Shown: piece after piece, positions 38,659 through 48,814 of the stretch | Layout: every line of letters starts with the position of its first letter | Numbering within the stretch: the stretch's first letter is position 1 | Origin: Breviolum minutum Mf 1.05b.01 | Lineage: Eukaryota > Sar > Dinophyceae > Suessiales > Symbiodiniaceae | Reading direction: 5' to 3' | Length of the DNA: 64,000 nt | Assembly: GCA_000507305.1 (NCBI GenBank) | Contig: DF240142.1 | Span: 1-64,000 of the forward strand | Notes under the pieces: generated by a model | What the model saw: only the letters and a program-made list of their open reading frames with translations | The model's database searches: none | What the model was told of the DNA's origin: nothing | Program-made: the position numbers and the translations under genes

Positions 38659-39180
38659 TGCGAAAATCCAAATAACAACAAAATCCAAAATCCACAACGC
38701 TCGCAACGCACGCGTCCCAAAGTCCAAGACAGTCTCCGTTTTACACGTTTCGCGTTTCACACACACCACAAGACAACAAAACCAGAATCCCCTTAAAAGT
38801 TTGTCCCGATTGGACCTCCTGCTTTCTTTTCACCGCAACAAACCGAAGGTGGGAAGTTGTTCATGCCATGCTATGTTTTGTCATGACTTCTCATCCTGAC
38901 TAGAGCCAACCTTCTGGTCAAAAAGCTCACAGGAGTTCTTCACAAAAACCGGTGAAATCCAAACAGGCTCTAAAAACGAGCCTTTCCACATGTCATTCCA
39001 ACAAATCTCAGCTAGATAGCATAGTCACCGCAAAAACAACCATCTCACCATTTGACTGTGCCATCTAAAAGCTGTCTGACAAAGTCTGACACATTCCACC
39101 TTCAGTTTTGCCAAATCTGTAAAAGAACGTTCTCCATAGACCATATGCCGCACATGTAGGTATGACAACAAAATTTCACA
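38659..39180 (-). repeat. 3' LTR of the copia element
   Basis: This is the partner of 48293-48814, offset by 9634 bp, with two mismatches over 522 bp. A purine run lies directly on its inner side, as expected for a 3' LTR. A plus-strand frame running from 38186 into this repeat has no recognisable product and is taken to be chance. Confidence 0.93.
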
Positions 39181-39188
39181 CCCCCTTT
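39181..39188 (-). promoter_or_regulatory. Polypurine tract before the 3' LTR
   Basis: On the coding strand the bases GAAAGGGGG directly precede the TGTG start of the 3' LTR. A purine run touching the inner edge of the 3' LTR is the usual plus-strand primer site of LTR retrotransposons. It also fixes the orientation of the element as minus strand. Confidence 0.85.
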
Positions 39189-39402
39189 CGGCATAGGTCT
39201 CGGCAAAAACATCGTTGTGCTCACCAGCCACATCCTTCAATGCAGACTGATCCATAGTAGCCATCCTGGCTCATCATGCAAACCTGTAGTGCCCAAACAC
39301 CACGCCATAGTTGTGAAAACCACCATGGTATTTCAGCCAACCAAATTCATCTTCCATATACCATCCCACTGCTACCCTTCATGTCACTTTCCATCCAAGG
39401 CT

Positions 39403-40122
39403 TCAGTCAAAGCGCCTCTGATACGAGGTGTAGACTTCCGGGATCACCAACTGCACTCTGGCCATGTACCCAGCCAAATCCGGAGCCTGGCTTGTTGCAC
39501 CAAACTTCAGATATTGTGCCGTGTAGGTGTCACGGATCCATTTGAGATATTTTCTCATTTCATAGTCACCACTCAAGCACAATCTGACTGCATCTTCGAA
39601 CGTGATGTTCGCAGCCTTGTACTTCTTCATATCAATCTTGACCTGGCCCCAGTGGTAGGTCGACTTCATGTTGGGCGGTAATGGGATCTTGGCATCAATC
39701 GCTTCAAGGTTCACAAAGGCAGCTGTTCCAAGCACCGGTGCAAAACCACGCTGATACGGCAAGACGTTGTGATGCATGACATCGGCTGCATCCTCATCTG
39801 CTGGTGCTGGTGCTGAGCCAATCACGGGTGTCACCATCTCCACAGGAATAGGCCCAGTATAGGGACCCGAAGACGCAGCAATTTGTTCAGCCACATCTGT
39901 AGGATCTGCTGACGAAGCCGCCACTAGCTCAAAATCCCCACCAGTAGATGCAACCTCTTCCAACCGACGCTTCGATGCATCTGTCATTGCACCCATAGCT
40001 TGAGATGGCACCATCGGCATCTGCAAACCTTGCGAAGCCAAAGCACTTTCCAACTGCTGTGTCTCACCGGCCTTCTTCAATAGCAATTGCAGAGAATGCC
40101 ACTCATAGTCGGAAAGAGACAT
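39403..40122 (-). CDS. Accessory ORF of the copia element, unknown function
   Basis: A 239-codon frame from the ATG at 40122, on the same strand as gag-pol and between its stop (40663) and the 3' LTR. The frame is open 22 codons further upstream from a GTG. The product is hydrophilic, with a Leu/Gln-rich start, an acidic Ala/Pro/Asp-rich middle and a more folded-looking C-terminal third rich in Tyr, Trp and Lys. I see no membrane span or signal peptide, so an envelope role is not supported despite the env-like position. I do not recognise the family. Its intactness inside a young element suggests that it is expressed, probably from a spliced or subgenomic mRNA. Confidence 0.7.
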   Translation of the reverse strand: MSLSDYEWHSLQLLLKKAGETQQLESALASQGLQMPMVPSQAMGAMTDASKRRLEEVASTGGDFELVAASSADPTDVAEQIAASSGPYTGPIPVEMVTPVIGSAPAPADEDAADVMHHNVLPYQRGFAPVLGTAAFVNLEAIDAKIPLPPNMKSTYHWGQVKIDMKKYKAANITFEDAVRLCLSGDYEMRKYLKWIRDTYTAQYLKFGATSQAPDLAGYMARVQLVIPEVYTSYQRRFD

Positions 40123-40662
40123 GGCGGGCTGGCTACAGTGAAAGAAATGTTCACCAACAAAACCACAAAGAGAGCAGGAATCCCTCACGAGGCAAACAGG
40201 GGTTTAAACCACCAAACCAGTCAACGTTTGTCCACGTTTCCAAACTCAAAAATGTCCTAAGCTTCATGCAATACAACGCTCTTGACTTCAGTGTCACTTG
40301 ATTGTTGGAGGCTAAGGTCACTGCGAACTCTAAGGTCAGCCACCAAAACCCCAAACAAAAAACAATCTCAAAGCAAAACTACCATGCTGACTTCCACACT
40401 TGTTCAAATTGTTGTTTCCATCAGCAAAAACTCCTTCCTTCCTTTCCTCCTAAAATTGCACATGCCGTCATGAAACCTTCTGAAAACGAGACTCAACTGC
40501 TGTGTCTAAGTTCAAGACAAAAAAAACGTCGGTTAGGCTCCAGACTTTTGACTCACTGACCCAACCATCTGAAATCTCTGTGAAACGTTGCGCGACCCTA
40601 CTTCTCAGAAATCGACCACACAACCTGCCATGCAAAACAAAACTATGTCTCATGCCATGCAA

Positions 40663-43600
40663 CTACGGATCCTTACGGCTTGCCCTAGCTGCATACAGCA
40701 GTGCCTTACTGAGTACTTCATTGTAGTACCCCGTTCCAGACCACTTCACCTCAAACAGTCCTGCATGACGTGGGCAATCACAGCTTCCAAATCTACGAGT
40801 AAGGACACTTGCAAACCGAGCTGAAGTTGACCAGAATCTAAGGCACTTACCAATCGGCACCTGAGCGTCTGTCTTCATCCCTGTCTGACAAAGATAGACA
40901 TCTGCAGAGAAGTTCAAACCAGCTTCATGAAGGACATCCTTTGTTTCCTGTCTCTTCCAAATAGCATTATTTCTTGGGAGTTCAAAACTACGGGAATCCC
41001 CTAAGCTCAAAAATCTACCAACAGAAGACATTATGGGTAACCACTGCTTATCACTAACCGTTTCACCATCTGACTCCTGAAAACCTTTCAACGGCGAACC
41101 TGACGAGCAAGGGGTGGAACAGTGAATATGAATCCAACGGTAACCCAACTGCCTATGAGACTCAACAAACATGCGAACTCTCTCAAACGTGTCATCGTCT
41201 TGGATTCGATCTAAAACACCAACATAGGGAACCTTTGCATTCCTACAAGCTTTCTGGAGACCGGAGTCCCTGCTGCAACACAACTCAACAAAAGCTAACT
41301 TCTCAGTCTTACGTGTCAACTCACTTACCAAAAACACTTGAGAATCCTCCAACTGCAAATCATGCCATGGAACTTCCAAAGAAATGAAACCAAGTGTCTT
41401 ACGATGTCTGTAGAAGTCACGTGATCCAAGACACTTCGTAAACATGTCAGCCACGTTTGACGTTCCTTCACGATGAACGAAGTGGAGTTGCCCAAGCTCT
41501 ACCTTACTTCTCAACCATGATATCCTGATTTCCACATGTCGGGATCGTTTAGGGATATCAAGTCCTTGGAGTAGCTGAAGAGCAGAAGCACTGTCACTTT
41601 CAAGAAGGATTCGGGGAATTTCCAACTCTTCACACTCCTCAATTCCAAAGTAGAGTCGGTGAGTAAAAGCAGCATAGGCTACAGCTTCTTGTGAAATCGC
41701 TTGAAGGGCGTATAATTCCGCCTCGCAACTGCTAAGACTTGCCGATTGCTGTTGACGAGCAACCGTTCTAACGAGGCTGCCCTCGCAGAACACTGCTCCT
41801 CCGGTTATTCCCCTCCGGGAATTAAACCTGTATGGAGCGAAACTTGCGTCAGCGAACCCATGAAGAAAACAGTTGACACTCTCTGTCGAAGTCAAATCAC
41901 CATAGCAAGGTGATGGAAAACATAGTGCAACCTCCTTGTCATTCTTCATGAATCTTAGCAATGCTCGCAGTGCATTCTCCGTCCCCTGCATTGGTGCAGC
42001 TTGATGACTGCCAATGAGCGACAAGTAGAGTTTAATGTCGTGACGACATTGAGCAAGCCATAAAAGCTTGCCTAATGCTCGTCTGAACTTGCCATACGAT
42101 TCGTCACTGAGCGGCTTCTTAGCTTCATTGTCGGTGAGGGTCTTCTCCAGGTGAACAGAGATGTCCGGTACAGAAGATGTACCTTTTGTGATACCGTACT
42201 CAATGAATGTACTGTCAAGGTAGGAACCATCAACGCTGAGTGTCAGTTCATCTGTTCCCGAAGCTCTTGTGATCCTTCTTCCGATGAACACAAGTGAGCC
42301 TCCACCATCCTTTCCTTTCTCAATACATCCAGTCACCTTCAATGGAACCACTGCACCGATTGCTTTCTCCACCATGTCTTGCACCTCGTCATTCTCACTG
42401 CAAACCAATATGTCGTCGACATAGGCTATCAAAAGAGCGATCCCAAGTCTCACCCCCTTTTGATCTCTAATGACTCCTTGGTAGCAGCAAGGCTCGATTT
42501 CGTCACTCCACATGTTGATTCTCTTGATACTTGCCGATAGTAAGTTGATCCAGTGAAGACTGGCATCCCTTAAGCCGTTCAAGGCCCGGGATAACCGCAG
42601 GTATGCAGGTGCACCACTGGGAAGACTAACCGACAAAGGAAGTTTGAGGACGACAACATCTTGTGGAGGTAACGGGCTGTGCATGAACGCGTGATCAACG
42701 TCCATGGACTTGAGTTTTAGTCCTCTTGTAGATGCTAGTGCAAGGATCGTGTGGAGGGCTTCTATCGATGGTGTGGGACTACTGATCCCCAATTTTCTGG
42801 CGGATGATCCTCTTGCTATGTCCTTAGCCACTATCCTCGTGCGTACACGCACTGGTGTTTTGTAGGCTCCGACCCATCTGCTCTGGATGAGTCTCATCTG
42901 TGGCTTTGCAAGTCGCAGTTGCTCCATTTCTTCAGCAGAAATGACCGTCCCAGTGCGACACTTCTCCATGTTTTCTATCTCAGATTGCATGCCTTCAAAA
43001 CCCAACTGTGTATCTAGCTGTAGCAACGAGACATCGTCAATAACCTCATCGGGTCGCCAGATGAGAACCTCACGCCCACCAAGCTTCTTTTTCACACACT
43101 CGTGTTCCTTGTTGCCATAGTACTTGATGGAGTTCACCGTCTCATCATAGAAATCCGGTCCAGTCATAAAAGACCAGCTGGGAGGACCTTCCAAACTCAT
43201 CAAAACACTTGCCATCGGCTCTCCAGTATCCGAACATGTGAAATCCAAGCAATACGCTGCCATGTTTGCAGTGTCATCATGTTCGCTCCTAATCTCAGTT
43301 TCCAATTCTTCGGCTGTGGTCGGGGGACCTCTCTTGAATCTTCTGTCAAACTCAGCCTCCCGAGGGACCATACTGTCATCTTCGATTTCCATGTCAGAAG
43401 GCTCAGGCACAACTTGCACAGGTGTCGAGCGTGTAGGATCAGGCGATGGCATCTCAGGAGAATCCGGGTGATCAAAAGCATATCTCAATCGCCTGCATTC
43501 CGCACTATGTCTGATACCTGGTGCAACCATACCACTCTGACATGCAGGGCAACGGCTGGTAGGAGGAAACACTCTGTTCGGAACCCCGGAGGGCGCAAGA

Positions 43601-46600
43601 GTGGAATCCCCACCAACATCAACCCTTGGCACCCCGGAGGGTTCAACTTCAACTGACTTTCCAACTGACTTTCCACCTGACTTTCCACCCAACGGACCCT
43701 GTCGAGCAAGCTTCAACCCACCTTGACTTGAACCTGTCGCAGCAGATCTCTTCTTCGGCAACGGCACGTCAGGCTCTTTCATCTGTCGAACCAAGTCACC
43801 TGAAGCACCATCCGGATATTCAAACAAGTCCTCTTCTGGGGGCCTCGAGACATCTTCTTCAACTACCTCAGGCAATGGACGAAGTCTTCTCTGTGGCGGT
43901 CCAGAACCATCTGGAAGTGCTACATCCTCAATCTCTTGTTCCATCTTGGAAAACACCTTTGCTCCAAAACGTAAATTCCATTCTGGTGGTAGGACAGCCC
44001 TAATGTTCCTTGCTACAAATCTTTTCAAAATCAGTTCGTTTTCCACTCTCACCAAACCCTGAACAACAGGTCCTGTATCAAGGCCTGGGTGCAAAAAGCA
44101 TGCTTCAACTGACCGTGTTTCGTTTGGAGAAAGTTTTCGAACATTCGTAGATAACTCAGCAACAACCGTTTGCCCAAAAAGAGCCATTTGGGGTTTGCTA
44201 AGCTTCCTTTGGGTTCCATATTCAAGCGGCGAAAACTCTGAACCATGAACCCTTGAGAAATGATTATGAGTAAGAGCTAGATACACTAAGGCATCAGAGA
44301 GAGCTTCTTTACACATCGTCAAATCAACTCCTCCATTGTTCATCTCGGCACGAATCATTGGCAGACCCTCTTTGAGTCGACGGACCCCTCTTTCAGCAAG
44401 CCCTACACTTTGATGTTGTTGAGGGCGGGCCCTCCGAACCAAAAACACAAAATTCTCATGGGTTTTGCCAACTAACTCTGAAACTGCCCTTTCTGAGTCG
44501 GTATGTAAAACAATCGAAGCACTGGAACTCGTGAAACCAAAATGATGCATCCACTTCGCAACTTGCACACGATTCCATTTCATGTCATCATGGATCACTA
44601 CATAACCAACTGCATTTGTTGAGAGCTCTGTTAAAATCAACACCTTAAAGATTCCTTCTTCTGACTCGGCCAAACTGACTTCACCACGCTTCGTGACATA
44701 GCCGAAGTCGGCTTGTACTTCTGCCTCAAATTGGCCATCCTTGCGGCGTCGGTGTTGGAACACCGCTTTTCCTCGCTGACACACGATGCATCGTGGGTCG
44801 AATGGCACGTGGCCCTGGAGCCTATGCTGCTGAAGCGCAGCTTCGGCTGCCTTCGTCATTGGAAAGAGAAGAGGAGAGATAGGTGAAAGATCTGAAGGGA
44901 CACTATCAGATACGTGTACGTGTGTATCATGTGAGGGATCATATTGCTGAAAAGAAGAGACTGCAGACGCAGAGGAGAACGAAACCTTCTTCTTCACAGG
45001 TCGCAGGTGCACCCACGGACAGCCAGCAAAGTATGCTACATCTGACATTGTTGCACCTGACTTCAAATCCCTAACATGAAAACCATCTGGTCTCTGACAA
45101 AACTCCCAACCAAGTTTGCACAACGTTGTAGTGGATAGGATATTATGCCTAATGTCTCCAACAAGGGTTTTCAAACATGCCTTCCTTTCTTCTCTAGAAC
45201 CCTTTTCTTCGGAAAACATTGACACCATTGCAACAACTTCAGTCTCACCACACATGTTAACAGCACTGCCGTTTGCAGCCCTAAACCTGTTAGCATCTGA
45301 CTGCGGTTTCAGTTTCCCACCATAGACTTCAACGAACCTTGAGGCCATCACTGTGCTCGAAGCTCCTGAATCCAGAAGCCACCATTGACCATCGTCATCT
45401 GCAGATGAAATCTCTGAAAGGAGCGGGAAAATCTGAGACCAAAACCTACCTAGTTGCTGCATCTGAGAAACAGTGTCATGAGTGTCCTCCAAAAACGTTG
45501 AAACACTAGTTCTCAGCAAAGTTACCTTACCACTAAAAGTTGATAGCAAACCTTCACAACATGTACTCTCATGCTCTTGTGTGTGATGACTTCCATGACT
45601 ACATGCTTTCATGTTTCCACCACTCAAACCACACGAAAATGAAACATGTTTGGAGAACTCAACAGCCTCTTGTGAACATCTCGCACAATTGCAAAACACG
45701 GGACATCCACGGTTCACCAGGTTATGAGGTCCAGACGGTTCGCCTGCACATCTCAAGCTCGTTCCAACGTCTTGGCTGGACACACTTGGCTCTGAAACAT
45801 GCACACGACTGTCTTCACCCCGTGACCTGTAAAGAACTGAATCTTCTTGCCAAAAATTCGAAACTTTGCCAACACCTCGTTCTTTCTCAGAACTCTCACA
45901 ACGACCAAACAGCTGCGGACCAACATGCAACAAGTCACCTAGAAACGGCTGCGGCGACACATGCAACGAACCACCATTTGAGCCTTCTTCCACAGGATCG
46001 ATCAACGTCAACCCGGTGTCACACAAATCACATTCTTCAGAAAAACAAGGACTCAAAACCAACGATTGCACTCCGCTTTCACCTTTACTACCGACCACCG
46101 GAGTGGCGCTGTGACCCTGTTCTTGGGACTCACCTGCACTAGCATCCCAACTTCCCCAACCAGACTCATACCACTCTTGGTCAGTCCATGAAACTTGAGA
46201 AGTATAGCCATCATGCCATGAATCATCCCAACCTGAACCGTCACTATACCACCACCAATCTTCATCGGTAGCATCACTTACTTCATTCAATTTTCCTTTC
46301 TTTCCATACCCCTTACTTTTGCCCTTGCTCTTGTCTTTGCTCTTACCTTTGTCCTTTCCTTTTCCTTTCAACCAATCGCCTTTCACAACAGACGACTTTC
46401 CTTTCCCGGAATCCTTGCCTTTCCCTTTATCTTTGGGGGTCTTTTGGGGGCAATTCATAGATACATGTCCTACACCCTGACATCTAAAACATCGAGTTTT
46501 CGACATGTCTGTTGTGCATTCAAACGTCTTGTGCTTACGGCTTCCGCACTTCTGACACTTACCTTGGCCTTGTTGTGCTCCTTGAACTGCATCTACATGT

Positions 46601-48210
46601 CCTTCAGTGTCATGAGAACCGTCCTCCAAAGTGTACCATTCTGTGCCTGCCTCATCAACAAACACAGCATTCGTGATCTTTCTCTGTTGTTGCTGACCAC
46701 TTCCAACAGGCAATTCAACAAAAAGTCTCTGCTGTTGTTCCCACCGACGAGCCGCCTCACGATAGGCAGCATAAGACTCACCACTGGCGTGATGGAGACA
46801 GAAACTTCTCACTTCTTGTGGCAAACTCTTGAGAAGCACTACTAAGAGGTCGGCATCTGGCAAACTAAGGCCCGTCACATCTACACCTGTTGGCAAAGTC
46901 GAGATCAAACGCGAGAACTTTGCAGCTTCAAGATCGATACGTCTGATGACGTCTGACACTAAGGATGACGCGGAAGTTTCGGACGAGCTCAGAGTGTAAC
47001 TCTTGTTCACAAACAGCGATCGGAGAGAAAGTGCTTCAGCACGGGTTCTTAATGAGTACTCTAACGTGAGCTGTCTTAACAATTCGTATCCGTTAGCACT
47101 CTGTCCTTTCATATCATCAACCTCATGACCTACACCAAACTTATGTAAGTGAACACCCTCAACAAAAGCCGACACAAGCATCATTGTCCTGGGGTGGGTT
47201 GCAAACGCTGACCTAAGAATCGCTAGAAGTCTGGTAGATCGGTTTCGTTGTTCACTTGTTAGCATACTCCAGTAGATTACACCATGCCAACGTGCTGATT
47301 GGGTAATTTCCTCTGAAAATTCCAAAGAGGCTTGTGCAGCCCAACTGGCTAACTGAAGGAGGTATTCAGAGAAACCAGCTACCTCCAACTCTCTTGAAAC
47401 CCATTTTTCAACTTCCGGCACTGGGGCCGGCGAAAGCCATTTTTCGGATCGACTGAAGATATCCCTAGATTCTTTCTTATCTTCTCCGGGGCCCGGTAAA
47501 CTTTGCCCAGCATTGCCAAAACTACCTACACCAGCTGGATCACGAGGTAATTCCCCAAAAAACTCAGGAATACCACGACCCTCCAAAGACATTCTTTCAC
47601 CCAAAAACTGATGAAGAGTTCTCATTTGATTCGGGTCAAGGGATCCAACCAACTGAACTATTTGACCAATGGTAGCCATTTGAGGGGTCTGATTCTGATC
47701 CAAACTGCTTCCACCAAACTGCCTATTCAAGTTTCCAGGCGGAGGTGCCATTCCACTAAGGGCTTCACCAGCAACAGCACTAGGATTCAGACATTGACCG
47801 CTAAGATCAGGACTCAATCTACCATAAGGTCCAAACATCGTAGCTCTATTAGGATCCAAACCACTTCCAACTGGCATGCTAGGGCTCAAACCACTTCCGA
47901 CATTCCCAAAAACAGCACCCCGCACACTTCCCAGAAAACCTGGGACAGAACCTTGACTTCCTTGACCCTGTTGACTTCCACAACCTCCGGCATTTCCCAA
48001 AAGCCCTGGACTCCAACCCTGACAAAAACTGGGATTCACAAACTGTTGTCCATTTGCTTGTTGTTGTCTACTTGCTGAACTTGGTGTGCTAGGTGGGAGC
48101 GGTACTCCTGCGCAGCCTGCTTCAGCACGTGTTGGGGACATTGGATTAACATTCCCTGGATCTTGACCACTAACCTGCTGACCTGAGCCTGCTCCAGCCG
48201 TCGAAAACAT
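40663..48210 (-). CDS. Copia gag-pol polyprotein with C-terminal methyltransferase-like domain
   Basis: One uninterrupted frame of about 2515 codons from the ATG at 48210 (the frame is open 11 codons further upstream without an ATG). In order: a Gly/Gln/Pro-rich N-terminus; a gag region; two CCHC zinc knuckles (residues about 552-565 and 574-587); a Lys/Gly/Ser-rich basic tract; an acidic Trp/Ser/Gly-rich stretch; an aspartic protease motif DSGA (about 947); an unusually compact His-His-Cys-Cys motif (about 1129-1144); integrase D, D, E near 1168, 1238 and 1273; RT with MDVDHAF (about 1836) and YVDD (about 1930-1933); and RNase H with FADAS, SSCEAEL and ESDSA (acidic residues about 2121, 2163, 2206). 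After RNase H, about 200 residues carry FVEL (about 2307), TPCSSGS (Cys about 2368) and a final CDCPRH (about 2477). Gag and pol are in one frame, so no frameshift is needed. All key catalytic residues that I can locate are present. Confidence 0.95.
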   Translation of the reverse strand: MFSTAGAGSGQQVSGQDPGNVNPMSPTRAEAGCAGVPLPPSTPSSASRQQQANGQQFVNPSFCQGWSPGLLGNAGGCGSQQGQGSQGSVPGFLGSVRGAVFGNVGSGLSPSMPVGSGLDPNRATMFGPYGRLSPDLSGQCLNPSAVAGEALSGMAPPPGNLNRQFGGSSLDQNQTPQMATIGQIVQLVGSLDPNQMRTLHQFLGERMSLEGRGIPEFFGELPRDPAGVGSFGNAGQSLPGPGEDKKESRDIFSRSEKWLSPAPVPEVEKWVSRELEVAGFSEYLLQLASWAAQASLEFSEEITQSARWHGVIYWSMLTSEQRNRSTRLLAILRSAFATHPRTMMLVSAFVEGVHLHKFGVGHEVDDMKGQSANGYELLRQLTLEYSLRTRAEALSLRSLFVNKSYTLSSSETSASSLVSDVIRRIDLEAAKFSRLISTLPTGVDVTGLSLPDADLLVVLLKSLPQEVRSFCLHHASGESYAAYREAARRWEQQQRLFVELPVGSGQQQQRKITNAVFVDEAGTEWYTLEDGSHDTEGHVDAVQGAQQGQGKCQKCGSRKHKTFECTTDMSKTRCFRCQGVGHVSMNCPQKTPKDKGKGKDSGKGKSSVVKGDWLKGKGKDKGKSKDKSKGKSKGYGKKGKLNEVSDATDEDWWWYSDGSGWDDSWHDGYTSQVSWTDQEWYESGWGSWDASAGESQEQGHSATPVVGSKGESGVQSLVLSPCFSEECDLCDTGLTLIDPVEEGSNGGSLHVSPQPFLGDLLHVGPQLFGRCESSEKERGVGKVSNFWQEDSVLYRSRGEDSRVHVSEPSVSSQDVGTSLRCAGEPSGPHNLVNRGCPVFCNCARCSQEAVEFSKHVSFSCGLSGGNMKACSHGSHHTQEHESTCCEGLLSTFSGKVTLLRTSVSTFLEDTHDTVSQMQQLGRFWSQIFPLLSEISSADDDGQWWLLDSGASSTVMASRFVEVYGGKLKPQSDANRFRAANGSAVNMCGETEVVAMVSMFSEEKGSREERKACLKTLVGDIRHNILSTTTLCKLGWEFCQRPDGFHVRDLKSGATMSDVAYFAGCPWVHLRPVKKKVSFSSASAVSSFQQYDPSHDTHVHVSDSVPSDLSPISPLLFPMTKAAEAALQQHRLQGHVPFDPRCIVCQRGKAVFQHRRRKDGQFEAEVQADFGYVTKRGEVSLAESEEGIFKVLILTELSTNAVGYVVIHDDMKWNRVQVAKWMHHFGFTSSSASIVLHTDSERAVSELVGKTHENFVFLVRRARPQQHQSVGLAERGVRRLKEGLPMIRAEMNNGGVDLTMCKEALSDALVYLALTHNHFSRVHGSEFSPLEYGTQRKLSKPQMALFGQTVVAELSTNVRKLSPNETRSVEACFLHPGLDTGPVVQGLVRVENELILKRFVARNIRAVLPPEWNLRFGAKVFSKMEQEIEDVALPDGSGPPQRRLRPLPEVVEEDVSRPPEEDLFEYPDGASGDLVRQMKEPDVPLPKKRSAATGSSQGGLKLARQGPLGGKSGGKSVGKSVEVEPSGVPRVDVGGDSTLAPSGVPNRVFPPTSRCPACQSGMVAPGIRHSAECRRLRYAFDHPDSPEMPSPDPTRSTPVQVVPEPSDMEIEDDSMVPREAEFDRRFKRGPPTTAEELETEIRSEHDDTANMAAYCLDFTCSDTGEPMASVLMSLEGPPSWSFMTGPDFYDETVNSIKYYGNKEHECVKKKLGGREVLIWRPDEVIDDVSLLQLDTQLGFEGMQSEIENMEKCRTGTVISAEEMEQLRLAKPQMRLIQSRWVGAYKTPVRVRTRIVAKDIARGSSARKLGISSPTPSIEALHTILALASTRGLKLKSMDVDHAFMHSPLPPQDVVVLKLPLSVSLPSGAPAYLRLSRALNGLRDASLHWINLLSASIKRINMWSDEIEPCCYQGVIRDQKGVRLGIALLIAYVDDILVCSENDEVQDMVEKAIGAVVPLKVTGCIEKGKDGGGSLVFIGRRITRASGTDELTLSVDGSYLDSTFIEYGITKGTSSVPDISVHLEKTLTDNEAKKPLSDESYGKFRRALGKLLWLAQCRHDIKLYLSLIGSHQAAPMQGTENALRALLRFMKNDKEVALCFPSPCYGDLTSTESVNCFLHGFADASFAPYRFNSRRGITGGAVFCEGSLVRTVARQQQSASLSSCEAELYALQAISQEAVAYAAFTHRLYFGIEECEELEIPRILLESDSASALQLLQGLDIPKRSRHVEIRISWLRSKVELGQLHFVHREGTSNVADMFTKCLGSRDFYRHRKTLGFISLEVPWHDLQLEDSQVFLVSELTRKTEKLAFVELCCSRDSGLQKACRNAKVPYVGVLDRIQDDDTFERVRMFVESHRQLGYRWIHIHCSTPCSSGSPLKGFQESDGETVSDKQWLPIMSSVGRFLSLGDSRSFELPRNNAIWKRQETKDVLHEAGLNFSADVYLCQTGMKTDAQVPIGKCLRFWSTSARFASVLTRRFGSCDCPRHAGLFEVKWSGTGYYNEVLSKALLYAARASRKDP

Positions 48211-48277
48211 CACAGCTCCAGCAACCACAGCTCTTCCAGCCAAAACAGGTTCCAGCGATCACAAAACAAAAGCCAAC

Positions 48278-48292
48278 CGGGCTCCGCTACCA
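48278..48292 (-). promoter_or_regulatory. Primer-binding site (initiator Met tRNA-like)
   Basis: Immediately inside the 5' LTR the coding strand reads TGGTAGCGGAGCCCG. TGGTAGC is the complement of the CUACCA-type 3' end of eukaryotic initiator Met tRNAs, the usual primer for copia elements. The following GGAGC would pair with a GCUCC acceptor stem, so the host tRNA should have an AGCGGAGC-type 5' end. The match to this host's tRNA is inferred. Confidence 0.8.
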
Positions 48293-48814
48293 TGCGAAAA
48301 TCCAAATAACAACAAAATCCAAAATCCACAACGCTCGCAACGCACGCGTCCCAAAGTCCAAGACAGTCTCCGTTTTACACGTTTCGCGTTTCACACACAC
48401 CACAAGACAACAAAACCAGAATCCCCTTAAAAGTTTGTCCCGATTGGACCTCCTGCTTTCTTTTCACCGCAACAAACCGAAGATGGGAAGTTGTTCATGC
48501 CATGCTATGTTTTGTCATGACTTCTCATCCTGACTAGAGCCAACCTTCTGGTCAAAAAGCTCACAGGAGTTCTTCACAAAAACCGGTGAAATCCAAACAG
48601 GCTCTAAAAACGAGCCTTTCCACATGTCATTCCAACAAATCTCAGCTAGATAGCATAGTCACCGCAAAAACAACCATCTCACCATTTGACTGTGCCATCT
48701 AAAAGCTGTCTGACAAAGTCTGACACATTCCACCTTCAGTTTTGCCAAATCTGTAAAAGAACGTTCTCCATAGACCATATGCCGCACATGTAGATATGAC
48801 AACAAAATTTCACA
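48293..48814 (-). repeat. 5' LTR of the copia element
   Basis: This 522-bp repeat is identical to 38659-39180 apart from two substitutions that I could find by reading (48483 a versus 38849 g; 48794 a versus 39160 g). On the coding strand it starts TGTGAAATTTTG and ends TTTTCGCA, giving TG..CA ends. It should hold the promoter and the start of the genomic transcript. I cannot place the U3/R/U5 borders from sequence alone. Confidence 0.93.

Larger units (their letters stand above)
38659..48814 (-). mobile_element. Complete Ty1/copia-type LTR retrotransposon
   Basis: This is a full-length element of about 10.16 kb read on the minus strand. It is bounded by two 522-bp direct repeats that begin TG and end CA. 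In transcription order it has the 5' LTR (48293-48814), a primer-binding site touching the LTR, one long gag-pol frame, a second ORF, a polypurine tract, and the 3' LTR (38659-39180). The order protease, integrase, reverse transcriptase, RNase H is that of the Ty1/copia superfamily (Pseudoviridae-like), not Ty3/gypsy. The open frame and the almost identical LTRs indicate a recent, possibly still competent copy. I see no target-site duplication: the 5 bases outside the left end (38654-38658, catta) do not match those outside the right end (48815-48819, tctct). Confidence 0.95.

Noticed and set aside
38186..38899. A plus-strand gene of 237 codons
   Set aside because: Its second half lies in the 3' LTR, read antisense, and the first half has no recognised family.
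39403..40122. Envelope gene making the element a retrovirus-like virus
   Set aside because: The position is right but there is no signal peptide, membrane span or furin-like site.
42887..43656. Plus-strand frames inside the polyprotein gene
   Set aside because: They are antisense shadows of the copia reverse transcriptase and linker region.
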